Assembly: GCF_010671595.1 (NCBI RefSeq)
Contig: NZ_JAABOP010000001.1
Location: forward strand, 1,364,001 to 1,428,000
From: Muriicola jejuensis
GTDB lineage: Bacteria > Bacteroidota > Bacteroidia > Flavobacteriales > Flavobacteriaceae
Length of the DNA stretch: 64,000 nucleotides
Direction: 5' to 3'
Part shown: in pieces, positions 33,434 to 43,105 of the stretch
How positions within the stretch are numbered: position 1 is the first letter of the stretch
Layout of the letters: each line of letters starts with the position of its first letter
The notes under the pieces: generated by a model
Databases searched by the model: none
What the model saw: only the letters and a program-made list of their open reading frames with translations
Told to the model about the DNA's origin: nothing
Position numbers and translations under genes: made by a program

Positions 33434-35590
33434 TCAGTCCTTAAATTCCTTCAGCACCATCTGGTTGGGGAGTTCATCATATCCCATATTGTAGAAGGTA
33501 AAGGCAAAGATATCTGCGTATTCCTCTATGGTCTTGCTGATCGGCTTGCCGGCTCCGTGTCCTGCATTGGTCTCTATCCGGATCAGGGTAGGATTCTCGC
33601 CGGTTTGTTTTTCCTGTAGGGTGGCTGCAAATTTAAAACTGTGAGCCGGTACGACCCTGTCATCATGGTCCCCGGTGGTCACCAGGGTAGCCGGATAGTT
33701 TACCCCTTCCTTTACATTGTGGACAGGGGAGTATCCCTTCAGGTACTCGAACATTTCCGGGCTGTCTTCCGAAGTACCGTAGTCATAGGCCCATCCTGCT
33801 CCTGCCGTAAAGGTGTGGTACCTGAGCATGTCCAGTACGCCTACAGCTGGCAGGGCCACCCGCATCAGGTCGGGTCGTTGCGTCATCGTTGCCCCTACCA
33901 GGAGGCCTCCGTTAGATCCGCCCCGTATGGCCAGGAAATCTGAAGAGGTGTAATTGTTTGCGATCAGATATTCCCCGGCGGCTATAAAGTCGTCAAAGAC
34001 ATTCTGTTTTTGCATCTTGGTGCCGGCGTCATGCCATTTCTTTCCGTATTCGCCACCTCCTCTTAAGTTGGGAACGGCATAGACCCCTCCCTGTTCCATC
34101 CAGATGGCGTTCACCACACTGAAAGAGGGCGTCAGGCTGATATTGAAACCACCGTATCCGTAGAGGATGGTCGGGTTCTTTCCGTTGAGTTCCAGGCCTT
34201 TCTTGTAGGTGATGATCATCGGCACCTTGGTCCCGTCCTTGGAGGTGTAGAACACCTGTGTAGACTCGTAATCGGCCGGATTGAAGTCGATCTCGGGCTT
34301 CCAGTAAACCTCGTATTCCCCATTCCCGGGATCGAATTTGTAGATAGAACTCGGGGTATTGTAGTTGGTGAAAGAAAAGTAAAGGGTTTCTTCCTCTTTT
34401 TTACCGCCAAAACCTCCGGCACTTCCTATCCCGGGCAATTCCACTTCCCTAATGAGTTTCCCACTGTAGTCGTACTGCATCACTTTGGAGATGGCGTCGA
34501 CCATATATTCTGCAAAGAGGTAACCCCCACCTGTATTGGTGCTGAGCACATGCTCGGTATCCGGGATGAGATCCTTCCATTGATCCGGGGTAGGATTGGA
34601 AGCATCCACCGTAACCACCTTCTCATTGGGGGCATTCCTGTTGGTCTGTATAAATAGGGTGGAACCCTCGTTGTCTATCACATAGCTGTCAGAATCCGTA
34701 TCGTCCAGAACCGTGACAAACAGGGCGTTCGGATCGGTCAGGTCCCGGATCAGCATCTTATTCCCGGAGGTGGTGGTCCTGGGATAGAGGATAAGGTAGC
34801 GCTCATCTTCGGTCACGCTGGCCGAAATATACCTGTGTTTTTCTGGTAGGACCCCACCATAGATCAGTTCATCCTGGGCTTGTTTGGTTCCCAGCTTATG
34901 GTAATACACCTTGTGCTGGTCGGTCTTGGCAGACAACTCGCTTCCTTTGGGCTTGTCATAGCTGGAGTAGTAAAATCCTTCCTTCCCTTTCCAGGCGATC
35001 CCGCTGAATTTTATGTCGGTCAGGGTGTCTTCCAGGATCTCCATGGAGTTCACATCGAGGACGATAGCCTTACGCCAGTCACTCCCGCCCTCGGAGATCA
35101 GGTAGGCAGCCAGGGATCCGTCCTTACTGAAGCTCAGGCCCGCCAGGGAGGTGGTACCGTCTTCGGAAAAGGTATTGGGGTCGAGGAAGACCTCTTCTTC
35201 CCCTCCCTCTTTTTTCCTGTATACCACGCTTTGGTTCTGCAGCCCGTCGTTTTTATAATAATAAGTGTAATCGCCTTCCTTGAAGGGGGCACTGACCTTT
35301 TCGTAATTCCAGAGTTTTTCCAGCCTGTCTTTCAGTTCTCCCCTGAAGGGGATCTGCTCCAGGTAGCCAAAAGTAACCTCGTTCTGGGCCTTAACCCAGG
35401 CTTCCGTCTCCGGGCTCATGTCGTCTTCCAGCCATCGGAAGGGATCGGGAACATCTACCCCAAAATAGGTATCTGTGCTGTCCGCTTTTTCAGTTTGAGG
35501 ATAATTCACGGCGATTCGGTCTGCTTTGTTTTCTTTCTTACAGGCCACAAAGGTAGTCAGTGCGGCGAGGACAAAGGCGATTTTCTTCAT
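33434..35590 (-). CDS. Prolyl oligopeptidase family serine peptidase (lipoprotein)
   Basis: A 718-residue protein from ATG 35590 ([20 protein letters not shown]), giving a lipoprotein signal with lipobox Cys at residue 17. The N-terminal part is a seven-bladed propeller ([20 protein letters not shown] start; this is the S9A signature). The C-terminal hydrolase domain has Ser in [20 protein letters not shown], Asp in [20 protein letters not shown] and His in [11 protein letters not shown], a full triad. The enzymes cleave short proline-containing peptides. It is membrane-anchored, facing the periplasm or outside. It is upstream of the ABC ATPase on the same strand but separated by a terminator. 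Confidence 0.93.
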   Translation of the reverse strand: MKKIAFVLAALTTFVACKKENKADRIAVNYPQTEKADSTDTYFGVDVPDPFRWLEDDMSPETEAWVKAQNEVTFGYLEQIPFRGELKDRLEKLWNYEKVSAPFKEGDYTYYYKNDGLQNQSVVYRKKEGGEEEVFLDPNTFSEDGTTSLAGLSFSKDGSLAAYLISEGGSDWRKAIVLDVNSMEILEDTLTDIKFSGIAWKGKEGFYYSSYDKPKGSELSAKTDQHKVYYHKLGTKQAQDELIYGGVLPEKHRYISASVTEDERYLILYPRTTTSGNKMLIRDLTDPNALFVTVLDDTDSDSYVIDNEGSTLFIQTNRNAPNEKVVTVDASNPTPDQWKDLIPDTEHVLSTNTGGGYLFAEYMVDAISKVMQYDYSGKLIREVELPGIGSAGGFGGKKEEETLYFSFTNYNTPSSIYKFDPGNGEYEVYWKPEIDFNPADYESTQVFYTSKDGTKVPMIITYKKGLELNGKNPTILYGYGGFNISLTPSFSVVNAIWMEQGGVYAVPNLRGGGEYGKKWHDAGTKMQKQNVFDDFIAAGEYLIANNYTSSDFLAIRGGSNGGLLVGATMTQRPDLMRVALPAVGVLDMLRYHTFTAGAGWAYDYGTSEDSPEMFEYLKGYSPVHNVKEGVNYPATLVTTGDHDDRVVPAHSFKFAATLQEKQTGENPTLIRIETNAGHGAGKPISKTIEEYADIFAFTFYNMGYDELPNQMVLKEFKD

Positions 35591-35670
35591 AGGGTTCAAA
35601 AATTTTTTGACCCCTAAAAATACCTCAATTTCTCCTGGGAGAGGAAGACTCCTGGCCTTTTTAACAGAAT

Positions 35671-36675
35671 TTAAACAACCTTTCCGGCGAGCAGGTTTTT
35701 ACTGACCAGATACTCTGCGATCTGAATGGCATTCGTGGCCGCGCCTTTCCTGAGATTATCAGCAACGATCCACATATTCAAAGAGTTAGGCAGGGTCTCA
35801 TCCCTGCGTATTCTGCCTACAAAGACCTCGTCTTTGTTGTGGGCATACAGGGGCATGGGATAGGTGTTGGTGTCCGGATTGTCCTGAACGACGACCCCGG
35901 GGGTCTCACTGAGCAGTGTTCTCACCTCGCGGAGGTCAAAATCCCTTTCGAAGGTCACGTTGACGGATTCCGAGTGTCCCCCGGAGGTAGGGATCCTGAC
36001 GGCCGTGGCTGTCACTGCAAAGCTGTCGTCTCCAAGGATCTTTCGGGGTTCCCTGGCGAGTTTCATCTCCTCTTTGGTATAACCATTATCGAGGAAGACA
36101 TCGCAGTGAGGCAGGGCATTTCTGTGGATGGCATAGGGATAGGCCATCTCTGCCCTGATCCCAGCCATTTCATTTTCCATCTGTTGGACGGCTTTTACCC
36201 CCGTACCGCTTACGGACTGGTAGGTGGAGACCACCACCCTTTTCATCCTGTAGGCCTTGTGAAGAGGAGCTAGGACCATAACCAATTGAATGGTCGAGCA
36301 GTTGGGGTTGGCTATAATCTTATCTTTCTCGGAGAGCACATGGGCATTGATCTCCGGAACCACGAGTTTGATGGCAGGGTCCATGCGCCACGCAGAGGAA
36401 TTGTCTACCACGGTGGTGCCCACCTCGGCAAAACGCGGTGCCCATTGAAGGGAGGTTTCCCCTCCTGCCGAGAAAATAGCCAGGTCCGGTTTGGCCGCGA
36501 CGGCTTCCTCCAGCGTGATCACCGTATGCGGCTCTCCTTTGTACATCAGGGTCTTGCCTTTCGACCTTTCGGAGGCGACCACCAATAGTTCCGAGATCGG
36601 GAAATTTCGTTCGGCCAGGACATTGAGCATCACTTCGCCAACCATGCCCGTGGCACCGACAACCGCTACTTTCAT
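35671..36675 (-). CDS. asd: Aspartate-semialdehyde dehydrogenase
   Basis: Asd reduces aspartyl phosphate to aspartate semialdehyde in lysine, threonine and diaminopimelate synthesis. The 334-residue protein has the NADP motif [20 protein letters not shown], the phosphate-binding and catalytic Cys in [20 protein letters not shown], the [11 protein letters not shown] segment, and the catalytic His in [17 protein letters not shown]. All active-site residues are present. A clear promoter (TTG, 20 bp, TACCTTTG) lies just upstream at 36697-36727, so it is transcribed independently of alr. Confidence 0.95.
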   Translation of the reverse strand: MKVAVVGATGMVGEVMLNVLAERNFPISELLVVASERSKGKTLMYKGEPHTVITLEEAVAAKPDLAIFSAGGETSLQWAPRFAEVGTTVVDNSSAWRMDPAIKLVVPEINAHVLSEKDKIIANPNCSTIQLVMVLAPLHKAYRMKRVVVSTYQSVSGTGVKAVQQMENEMAGIRAEMAYPYAIHRNALPHCDVFLDNGYTKEEMKLAREPRKILGDDSFAVTATAVRIPTSGGHSESVNVTFERDFDLREVRTLLSETPGVVVQDNPDTNTYPMPLYAHNKDEVFVGRIRRDETLPNSLNMWIVADNLRKGAATNAIQIAEYLVSKNLLAGKVV

Positions 36676-36696
36676 TAGGTTCTATTTAAGTTGGTC

Positions 36697-36727
36697 CAAA
36701 GGTAAAGGAAACCCGGATAGAGTACAA
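36697..36727 (-). promoter_or_regulatory. Promoter of asd
   Basis: On the minus strand TTG at 36727-36725, a 20-base spacer and TACCTTTG at 36704-36697 match the Bacteroidota consensus fully. The -7 box ends 21 bases before the asd start codon. Confidence 0.75.
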
Positions 36728-36776
36728 GGCAGGAGGACCGATTTACAAATAATATCACATTATGTTATAAATACAA

Positions 36777-36819
36777 CAAAAAAGATCCCCTTTCCAGGTC
36801 AGCGACACCGGGAAAGGGG
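36777..36819 (-). terminator. Rho-independent terminator after alr
   Basis: CCCCTTTCC and GGAAAGGGG form a strong stem with a 14-base loop. On the minus strand it is followed by TCTTTTTTG. It lies 38 bases after the alr stop. Confidence 0.85.
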
Positions 36820-36856
36820 GTTAAGGTTGATAATATAGTGTAGCGGATATCCCCTG

Positions 36857-37975
36857 CTACAAGGGGTTAGGATCTTTATATATGCGCTTTACCCGGGTAG
36901 CAATGCCGGTAAGAAGTTCATAGGAGATGGTTCCGGCATAGGAGGCAAACTGATCTGCACTCTGTCCTTCCCCAAACAGAATGACCTCATCGCCTTCTTT
37001 ACAGTCGATACCCGTCACATCGATCATCAGCATGTCCATACAGACATTCCCGATGATGGGGGCTTGGTTGCCCTGTACGAGCACACTTGCCTTTCCCTGT
37101 CCGTATTGCCTGCCTATCCCGTCTGCGTGGCCCAGGGGAAGGGTTGCTGTGGTACGGTGACCATCGGCCCGATAGGCCCGGTTGTAGCCTACCGTTTCAC
37201 CCGGTTCAATGCGATGCAGCTGGGAAATGACAGTTTTTAATGAGACCACCGGCCTCAGCTCGGGATCGAAGCGGGGATCATTCCCGTAGCCGTATACACC
37301 GATCCCACTCCTGACCATGTCCCATTGGGCTTCGGGGTAATTGAGAATTCCGGAGGTGTTCAGCAGGTGTTTCAATGGGATGGGGCCCAGGGATCTTTCA
37401 ACCTCTTCCACAATTTTGCTGAACAAGGCTATCTGCCTTTGGGTAAATTCCTTTTCGTCCAGGTCCTCAGAGGCCCCCAGGTGAGACAGGATACCCTTTA
37501 TTTTAAGAGCTCCGGACGCATCGATCTCCTCTTTGATAAAACGCACATCGGTTTCCCAAAACCCCAACCTGTTGAGGCCGGTATTGAATTTTAAGTGAAC
37601 GGGATACCCTTCCTGAGCCGCCTTCCTTGCCGCCTGGTGGAAACCTTTCAGGATCCTTGCGCTGTAGAGGCTGGGTTCCATTTCATAGGCAATAATTTCA
37701 TCGAAATTCCCCACCTGTGGGTGCAGTACCAGGATAGGACAACGTATCCCTCCTTCCCTGAGGGCAATGCCCTCCGAGGCATAGGCCACTGCCAGGGCAT
37801 CTATACCGAGAGAGACCAGCTTGTTCGCTATGGCCAGGGCATCGCTGCCATATCCGGAAGCCTTGACGACCGCCATGAATTTTGTGGAGGGTTTTATCCG
37901 GGATCTCAAAAACCGGTAATTGTGTTCCAGGGCCCCCAGGTCTATTTCCAGAACGGTCTCGTGTATGTCAGGCAT
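36857..37975 (-). CDS. alr: Alanine racemase
   Basis: Alr interconverts L- and D-alanine with PLP for peptidoglycan synthesis. The 372-residue protein has the PLP lysine at residue 38 (KFMAVVKASGYGSDALAIAN), PLP phosphate-binding segments, RLGF at FNTGLNRLGFWET, and the second-domain GNVCMDMLMIDVTG. The position of the second catalytic base, normally Tyr in a GYADG motif, is His here (LPLGHADGIGR, residue 283, codon CAC). The rest of the fold looks complete, so this may be a lineage variant with altered chemistry. It is upstream of asd on the same strand, downstream of tdk, and ends at a terminator. Confidence 0.9.
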   Translation of the reverse strand: MPDIHETVLEIDLGALEHNYRFLRSRIKPSTKFMAVVKASGYGSDALAIANKLVSLGIDALAVAYASEGIALREGGIRCPILVLHPQVGNFDEIIAYEMEPSLYSARILKGFHQAARKAAQEGYPVHLKFNTGLNRLGFWETDVRFIKEEIDASGALKIKGILSHLGASEDLDEKEFTQRQIALFSKIVEEVERSLGPIPLKHLLNTSGILNYPEAQWDMVRSGIGVYGYGNDPRFDPELRPVVSLKTVISQLHRIEPGETVGYNRAYRADGHRTTATLPLGHADGIGRQYGQGKASVLVQGNQAPIIGNVCMDMLMIDVTGIDCKEGDEVILFGEGQSADQFASYAGTISYELLTGIATRVKRIYKDPNPL

Positions 37976-38044
37976 AGAGGTGTGGATATAGTCTAGCAGG
38001 CAAAAAGCACTTGGGGTAGTGTATTCCTATGTACTTCAGGCGTA

Positions 38045-38707
38045 TCAGGTTTTTTTTCGTTTAGTTTTCTCGTCTGTCGATGGGGGGAGGAGGACTTCCT
38101 CTGAGTCCACTTCCATGGCTTTCACTTTTTCCCTGAGCATGGCTTTAAAGAAGGCTGCTCTGCTCAAAGGTTCGTATTCTTCGGTCTCCCCAAGCAAAAC
38201 CAGGCTGTCATTGTCCGATTTTCTAAAGCTGTAATTGGCCAGGTTGCCGGTTCTGGTACACACCGCATGTACCTTGGTGACGTATTCCGCGGTGGCCATC
38301 AGGGCCGGCATGGGCCCAAAGGGATTGCCCTTGAAATCCATGTCGAGTCCGGCTACCACTACCCTCACCCCTTTATTGGCGAGATCGTTGCAGACAGAAA
38401 CGATCTCGTCGTCAAAGAACTGTGCCTCATCTATCCCGACTACATCGCAATCCTCCGCAAGCATGCGGATATGACCAGCAGTGGGTACGGGCGTAGACCG
38501 GATCTCGTTCTCATCGTGGGAGACCACCCTTTCATCGCTGTATCGGGTATCGATGATGGGTTTGAAGATCTCCACCTTCTGTCTCGCGAATTTTGCGCGC
38601 TTCAACCTTCTGATGAGTTCTTCCGTCTTACCCGAAAACATGGACCCGCTGATCACTTCTATCCACCCAAATTGTTCTTTATGATTAACAGTGTTTTCGA
38701 GAAACAT
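38045..38707 (-). CDS. tdk: Thymidine kinase
   Basis: TK phosphorylates thymidine to dTMP in nucleoside salvage. The 220-residue protein has P-loop [17 protein letters not shown] (GSMFSGKT at 21-28), the Walker B/catalytic-acid region [12 protein letters not shown] and [20 protein letters not shown]. The region that in most type II TKs carries two CxxC pairs for structural zinc reads [18 protein letters not shown] with only one Cys, so the zinc site is apparently lost. A basic, charged tail ends the protein. It is followed on the same strand by alr, after 69 bases. Confidence 0.9.
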   Translation of the reverse strand: MFLENTVNHKEQFGWIEVISGSMFSGKTEELIRRLKRAKFARQKVEIFKPIIDTRYSDERVVSHDENEIRSTPVPTAGHIRMLAEDCDVVGIDEAQFFDDEIVSVCNDLANKGVRVVVAGLDMDFKGNPFGPMPALMATAEYVTKVHAVCTRTGNLANYSFRKSDNDSLVLLGETEEYEPLSRAAFFKAMLREKVKAMEVDSEEVLLPPSTDEKTKRKKT

Positions 38708-38809
38708 TTTGTAATTTTAGACGAAATACGGGCTTTCCCCGTTAGTATCAAAGACGATATAAAAGTATTAAAAAAGACAGACCTTTACAGGGATGCAAAT
38801 CAAAAAGAA

Positions 38810-39496
38810 ATGAAGCGGAAACTGAAAGAGGAATTGGTGAAACTGTCGACAGAGATTATTACCTCTCAGGATGCGGGTGACATTCCGGAACTCTATGAAA
38901 AAGCCAAAAACCTGTATGAGAAACTCGCTGTTCTCAAGTTCATAGAAGAAAAACTCAGCGATATAGAGATCGATATCTCCAAGAATGTGATCGCTTCCAA
39001 GTTCGAGAAGATGGCCAGTGCCGTCATAGACGGCAACAGGGCGGTCCCGGAAAACAACCCCCACGAGGAGGATATCATGACCCCGGGCATAGATACCATC
39101 AAGCACATGGTCTCAGAAATGCCCAAGGATCTCCATTTAGAACAGCTCTTCGCAGAATTCGTCGCCAAGGCCGAAGTGATGAAGAATGATGTAAAGGAGG
39201 TCACCCCTGAGGTGAGGGACATCCCCAAACAAGAAAAACCAAAATCCCTGAACGACAAACTGACCACCCGGGAGATCGTCATCGGCCTCAATGACAGGCT
39301 GGCCTTTGTCAAACACCTCTTCAATGACAGCACAGAGGAATTCAACAGGGTCCTTTCTCAATTGAACACCATAGAATCAGCAGACAGATCCTTGGCCTTT
39401 ATTGAGAATATGGTAAAGCCCGAATACGATCATTGGAAGGGGAAAGAAGAATACGCTTCCCGATTTATGGCATTGATAGCGCGCAGGTTCTCTTAG
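38810..39496 (+). CDS. Conserved hypothetical protein, helical
   Basis: A 228-residue protein from ATG 38810 (MKRKLKEELVKLSTEIITSQ). The open frame extends back through the tdk promoter and gene, which is not credible, so this ATG is chosen. It is almost entirely helical, with coiled-coil character in residues 1-70 (ELYEKAKNLYEKLAVLKFIE) and a conserved-looking block GLNDRLAFVKHLFNDSTEEF at about 160-180. No signal peptide or membrane segment. I know of no function; similar genes sit between tdk and rsmI in related genomes by my recollection. A rho-independent terminator follows. Confidence 0.7.
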   Translation: MKRKLKEELVKLSTEIITSQDAGDIPELYEKAKNLYEKLAVLKFIEEKLSDIEIDISKNVIASKFEKMASAVIDGNRAVPENNPHEEDIMTPGIDTIKHMVSEMPKDLHLEQLFAEFVAKAEVMKNDVKEVTPEVRDIPKQEKPKSLNDKLTTREIVIGLNDRLAFVKHLFNDSTEEFNRVLSQLNTIESADRSLAFIENMVKPEYDHWKGKEEYASRFMALIARRFS

Positions 39497-39520
39497 ACCT
39501 GCTCATCCAATAACCACAAA

Positions 39521-39550
39521 GAGCCGAAAGTGATGCCAACGCCTTTCGGC
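39521..39550 (+). terminator. Rho-independent terminator after the helical hypothetical gene
   Basis: GAGCCGAAAG and CTTTCGGCTTC form a nine-base stem, followed by TTCTTACTTTT. It lies 24 bases after the stop and separates this gene from rsmI. Confidence 0.75.
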
Positions 39551-39575
39551 TTCTTACTTTTAAACAGGCAATCCC

Positions 39576-40247
39576 ATGGCAACCTTGTTTCTTGTGCCAA
39601 CCCCGATCGGCAACCTCGATGACATCACCCACAGGGCTATCAAAGTACTGGGGGAAGCAGACCTGATCCTTGCCGAGGATACCCGCACCAGCGGCAAATT
39701 GCTTCAGCATCTCGGGATCAGTACGCCCATGCAGGCTTATCACATGCATAATGAACACAAGATCACCGATAAGCTGGTCTACCGAATGAAAGAGGGGGAG
39801 AACATGGCCCTGATCTCTGATGCAGGCACACCGGGGATTTCCGATCCCGGCTTCCTGCTAACAAGAGCCTGTATAGAGGCCGGTATTTCCGTCCAATCCC
39901 TGCCGGGCCCCACAGCCCTGATCCCGGCCCTGGTCAATAGCGGACTCCCTTCAGACCGGTTTACCTTCGAGGGATTCCTTCCTCTGAAAAAAGGAAGACA
40001 GACCCGCTTAAAGGAACTCTCTGAGGAAAGTCGGACCATGATCTTTTACGAATCTCCCCACAAACTCCTGAAAACCCTGGAAAATCTGATCGAATTCCTG
40101 GGTCCGGACAGGCCCGCTTCCATCTCCCGTGAGCTGACCAAGCTGTACGAGGAGACCGTCAGAGGGTCCCTGTCGGAACTTTTAATGTATTACAATCAGA
40201 ATCCCCTCAAAGGCGAATTCGTTATCGTGGTAGGCGGTAAAAAATAG
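39576..40247 (+). CDS. rsmI: 16S rRNA (cytidine1402-2'-O)-methyltransferase
   Basis: RsmI methylates the 2'-O of C1402 in the 16S rRNA decoding centre with S-adenosylmethionine. The 223-residue protein starts MATLFLVPTPIGNLDDITHR, has LAEDTRTSGKLLQHLGI and the SAM-binding ALISDAGTPGISDPGFLLTR, and SLPGPTALIPALVNSGLPSD. Motif order and length match the tetrapyrrole-methylase-type fold of this family. It is followed after 38 bases by a DUF819 membrane protein gene. Confidence 0.95.
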   Translation: MATLFLVPTPIGNLDDITHRAIKVLGEADLILAEDTRTSGKLLQHLGISTPMQAYHMHNEHKITDKLVYRMKEGENMALISDAGTPGISDPGFLLTRACIEAGISVQSLPGPTALIPALVNSGLPSDRFTFEGFLPLKKGRQTRLKELSEESRTMIFYESPHKLLKTLENLIEFLGPDRPASISRELTKLYEETVRGSLSELLMYYNQNPLKGEFVIVVGGKK

Positions 40248-40285
40248 TTCAGGTCACTGTAGTGAAAAGTTGTATTTTTTCAGGC

Positions 40286-41413
40286 ATGATCGTGCCCTGG
40301 CTTATTACCCTTTTTACCGTAGTGGCGGTTTTTTTCCTGGATCGTTGGGAAAACAGGCATATCAGGTCCCTCTTTGACTGGGTTCCGGCCATACTGCTGG
40401 CCTACCTCATTCCTGCCATCATAAGTCACCTTGCCGCTGTGGATTATTCCCAGGCGGGGATCCACGATTTCAGCAGGGACTACTTCATCCCCCTGGCCAT
40501 TGTGGCAGTCATGAGCAGCCTCTCCCTGGGGCAACTGAGGTCCATCGGCTGGAAACCCATCCTCCTCTTCGTGAGCGGTTCCTTTTTTATCGCCCTCTTC
40601 CCTGTCCTCCCTCTCCTGGTTCTTGCTGAATCTGATCTGGTGACTGACACCCTGGTCAACCAGGGTTACTGGAAGGGGATCCCGCCTATCGTGGGCGGCT
40701 GGATCGGCGGGAGTACAAGTCAGCTGGTCCTGAAAGAACTCGTGGAATGCCCGGAGGCCATCTTCCTCTCCGTACTCGTCATGGACAATATCCTGGTCAA
40801 CATCTGGACCATCCTCATGTTTCAGTCCATAAAAGGCAGCAACGCCCTGAACCGTTTCTTCAGGATCACGGATACGGCGATCCCCGAAAGCCTCAGGATG
40901 AACAGGATGAAAACGATCCGGCCATGGCTTACGCTCGCTGTACTCCTGGGAACGGTGGTACTGGTCAATCTCATCCTTGACAGTTTTATCGGGAAGGTGA
41001 TCCTGCTATCGGTGATCGGACTGGCCATCAGCAACCTGTGGCCGAGGTGGAATTTCAACTTCGCATTGAGGTCGGGTTCCGTCCTAATCCTCATCGTCAT
41101 GGCGGTACTGGGACTGAAATTACAGTTCGCTACCCTGGGCTTCAACACCGCCTTCCTCGGTTTTATGGCGGTTTGGCTGGTGGGTCATTTCCTTTTTATG
41201 ACGATTGTGGCCAAGCTCCTGAACGTCCATATGGCATGGGTACCTATTGCCAGCATGGCCAACGTGGGCGGTATCGCGACGGCCCCTGCGGTGACGGCCG
41301 CCTATGAAAAGAAGTGGATGCCCCATGCGGTGGTCCTGGCTATCCTCAGCATGGCCACGGGGACTTTCTGGGGGATGTTGACGATCTTTTTCCTGGAATC
41401 CTCTCTGTTGTAG
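40286..41413 (+). CDS. DUF819 family membrane protein
   Basis: A 375-residue multi-pass protein from ATG 40286 (MIVPWLITLFTVVAVFFLDR); a GTG 8 codons earlier is possible. About ten or eleven helices are visible, including the glycine-rich GIPPIVGGWIGGSTSQLVLK and the late MANVGGIATAPAVTAAYEKK, which are the DUF819 (YjcL-like) hallmarks and resemble a transporter core with inverted repeats. The family is uncharacterized and is treated as a probable permease or sensor of small molecules. It follows rsmI and precedes a convergent lipoprotein gene. Confidence 0.85.
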   Translation: MIVPWLITLFTVVAVFFLDRWENRHIRSLFDWVPAILLAYLIPAIISHLAAVDYSQAGIHDFSRDYFIPLAIVAVMSSLSLGQLRSIGWKPILLFVSGSFFIALFPVLPLLVLAESDLVTDTLVNQGYWKGIPPIVGGWIGGSTSQLVLKELVECPEAIFLSVLVMDNILVNIWTILMFQSIKGSNALNRFFRITDTAIPESLRMNRMKTIRPWLTLAVLLGTVVLVNLILDSFIGKVILLSVIGLAISNLWPRWNFNFALRSGSVLILIVMAVLGLKLQFATLGFNTAFLGFMAVWLVGHFLFMTIVAKLLNVHMAWVPIASMANVGGIATAPAVTAAYEKKWMPHAVVLAILSMATGTFWGMLTIFFLESSLL

Positions 41414-41424
41414 AGTACAGATGA

Positions 41425-41895
41425 TCAGTCAATACGGGGTTTGGGGGCGTATGTAAAGCTACGGTTTCCAAAGTTTATGGAAATGGTATCCCTCAATATG
41501 CGGGATTTTCTTTCGGCCATATCCATGGTATCAAGGGATAAAATATAACGGTGATCTTTCCTAGATCCAAGCAGCCTAAATGGACTTCCATCGCTTAATG
41601 GGATCAAACCAAATTCCTTGGATACGACCTGTCCATAGGATTCGAAAGCGAATTTATTATCGATGACGATGCTTACAATCAACGATCTCGGAGATATTTC
41701 AGAGTCCCTGAAATAATAACACATAATATAGATCGGATCATCTTCTGTAAAATCCAGTACTTCGTAATCCCCACTAATTTTTATCGGTTTTACGTTCGGT
41801 TCAGTATAGGTATAGGAAATCATACGGTCATCAAACTTAAAAGACCTGCATGAGACCGCACCCAGGAGAATCAAAACGATAAGACCTTGCTTCAT
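41425..41895 (-). CDS. Hypothetical lipoprotein
   Basis: A 156-residue protein with lipoprotein signal MKQGLIVLILLGAVSCRSFK and lipobox GAVSC (Cys 16). The mature part is rich in charged residues and beta-prone stretches (DYEVLDFTEDDPIYIMCYYF, DSEISPRSLIVSIVIDNKFA). No family is recognised. It stands on the minus strand directly after the CMD-family gene (12-base gap), which suggests co-transcription, and is convergent with the DUF819 gene. Confidence 0.65.
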   Translation of the reverse strand: MKQGLIVLILLGAVSCRSFKFDDRMISYTYTEPNVKPIKISGDYEVLDFTEDDPIYIMCYYFRDSEISPRSLIVSIVIDNKFAFESYGQVVSKEFGLIPLSDGSPFRLLGSRKDHRYILSLDTMDMAERKSRILRDTISINFGNRSFTYAPKPRID

Positions 41896-41907
41896 ATTTC
41901 CAGAAAG

Positions 41908-42510
41908 CTAATAGAGATGCCCGTCGTGTTTTCCCCTTTCCCATCCGTGTTTGCCCAGGTACTGTTCCGCACTCTCCACGGCCCCGGCTTCGATGCTGGT
42001 CCCCATGGAATCATTCCAGCGATTGAGGTAGCCGAACAGGGCAATCACCCCCAGCATCTCCACGATCTCCCCTTCATTCCAGTATTCGTAGAGTTCGGTC
42101 TTGATCGAATCGCTTACCTGGTTGGGCACCTGGGAAGCGGCCAGGGAAAAATCCAGCGCAGCCCTTTCGGCATCTGAAAAGGCGGGGTGTGTCTGGTATT
42201 CCCAAATATTATCCAGTTGCTCCTGTTCTGCCCCGTATCTTTCCGCAGCCCGGATGGCATGCGCCTGGCAATACCGGCAACCCGTGGCATTACTGCTCAC
42301 CCAGGCGATCATGCGCTTGAGGGCAGAGGTGACCCTCCCCTTATTGTCCATCACGGCCTTGTTGAGTTCGATGAACGCCTTGGAGATGGCCGGCCTGTGT
42401 TGCATGGTGAGAATGGAATTCGGGCAGAATCCCAGGGTCTCGTTAAAAAATTCGGCGAGTTTACGGGTTTCGACGTCGTGTTCGGGAGGGAGTGGGTTGA
42501 CCAGGGGCAT
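41908..42510 (-). CDS. Carboxymuconolactone decarboxylase/AhpD-like peroxidase-related protein
   Basis: A 200-residue cytoplasmic protein. Motif SSNATGCRYCQAHAIRAAER carries the CxxC-xxH thiol pair of AhpD-like alkylhydroperoxidases (peroxidase-related enzyme group), with the flanking WNSL/TLQHRP helices. The C-terminal EYWNEGEIVEMLGVIALFGY completes the CMD fold. These enzymes reduce peroxides or disulfides with lipoyl or thiol partners. It is next to a divergent OsmC gene, another peroxide-related protein, which suggests a shared role in oxidative stress. Confidence 0.85.
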   Translation of the reverse strand: MPLVNPLPPEHDVETRKLAEFFNETLGFCPNSILTMQHRPAISKAFIELNKAVMDNKGRVTSALKRMIAWVSSNATGCRYCQAHAIRAAERYGAEQEQLDNIWEYQTHPAFSDAERAALDFSLAASQVPNQVSDSIKTELYEYWNEGEIVEMLGVIALFGYLNRWNDSMGTSIEAGAVESAEQYLGKHGWERGKHDGHLY

Positions 42511-42584
42511 AGGATGAAGTATGGGTTATTGTTGTAATTTTGGGATCAATTGATCCGCATTACAAGAAACGAAAAAAAGAGAGC

Positions 42585-43007
42585 ATGACAAATCATATCA
42601 GCACCAAATGGATAGGCGGGATGGCCTTTGAAAGTAACAATCCTTCGGGAATCGACTTGAAGATCGATGCCGGTCCGGAAGATGGGGGTGAAGGAAAAGG
42701 ATACCGACCCAAGGCCCTGATGCTTACCTCCCTGGCAGGATGCTCCGGCCTCGATGTGGTCTCCCTGATAGAGAAGATGAAGCTGGAGGTAGACCGTTTC
42801 CATATCGAGATCTTTGCAGAACTTACCGAAGAACACCCGAAATACTATCACAAGGTGCACCTGGAATACCACTTCTACGGGAAGGCCCTGGACGAAAAAA
42901 AATTGCAGAGGGCCGTCGATCTTTCTATCGACAAATACTGCGGGGTGATGGAAATGTTCAGGAGGTTTGCCGAGGTCTCTGCTGAGAACATTTACCACAA
43001 AGGTTGA
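42585..43007 (+). CDS. OsmC family protein
   Basis: A 140-residue protein from ATG 42585 (MTNHISTKWIGGMAFESNNP); the upstream open frame begins in the divergent gene's promoter region. It has the first catalytic Cys in MLTSLAGCSGLDVVSLIEKM and the second in IDKYCGVMEMFRRF, the OsmC/Ohr fold pair used to reduce organic hydroperoxides. The Arg/Glu network partner is not clear. It is divergent from the CMD/AhpD-like gene, and both are consistent with peroxide defence. Confidence 0.85.
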   Translation: MTNHISTKWIGGMAFESNNPSGIDLKIDAGPEDGGEGKGYRPKALMLTSLAGCSGLDVVSLIEKMKLEVDRFHIEIFAELTEEHPKYYHKVHLEYHFYGKALDEKKLQRAVDLSIDKYCGVMEMFRRFAEVSAENIYHKG

Positions 43008-43105
43008 AATGTTAAAAAGGACAGGCTCGGTGTTCGAAAAAGAAAGTACCGCAAGGAACATGCACAACCCGACCTTATTTTATGAAGGCTGAAGATATTT
43101 GTGAA

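Noticed and set aside
34880-35617. Plus-strand frame of 245 codons
   Set aside because: Antisense to the prolyl oligopeptidase gene, which has full catalytic motifs.
38267-38809. N-terminal extension of the helical hypothetical protein
   Set aside because: This part is antisense to tdk and covers its promoter region; the ATG at 38810 starts the credible protein.
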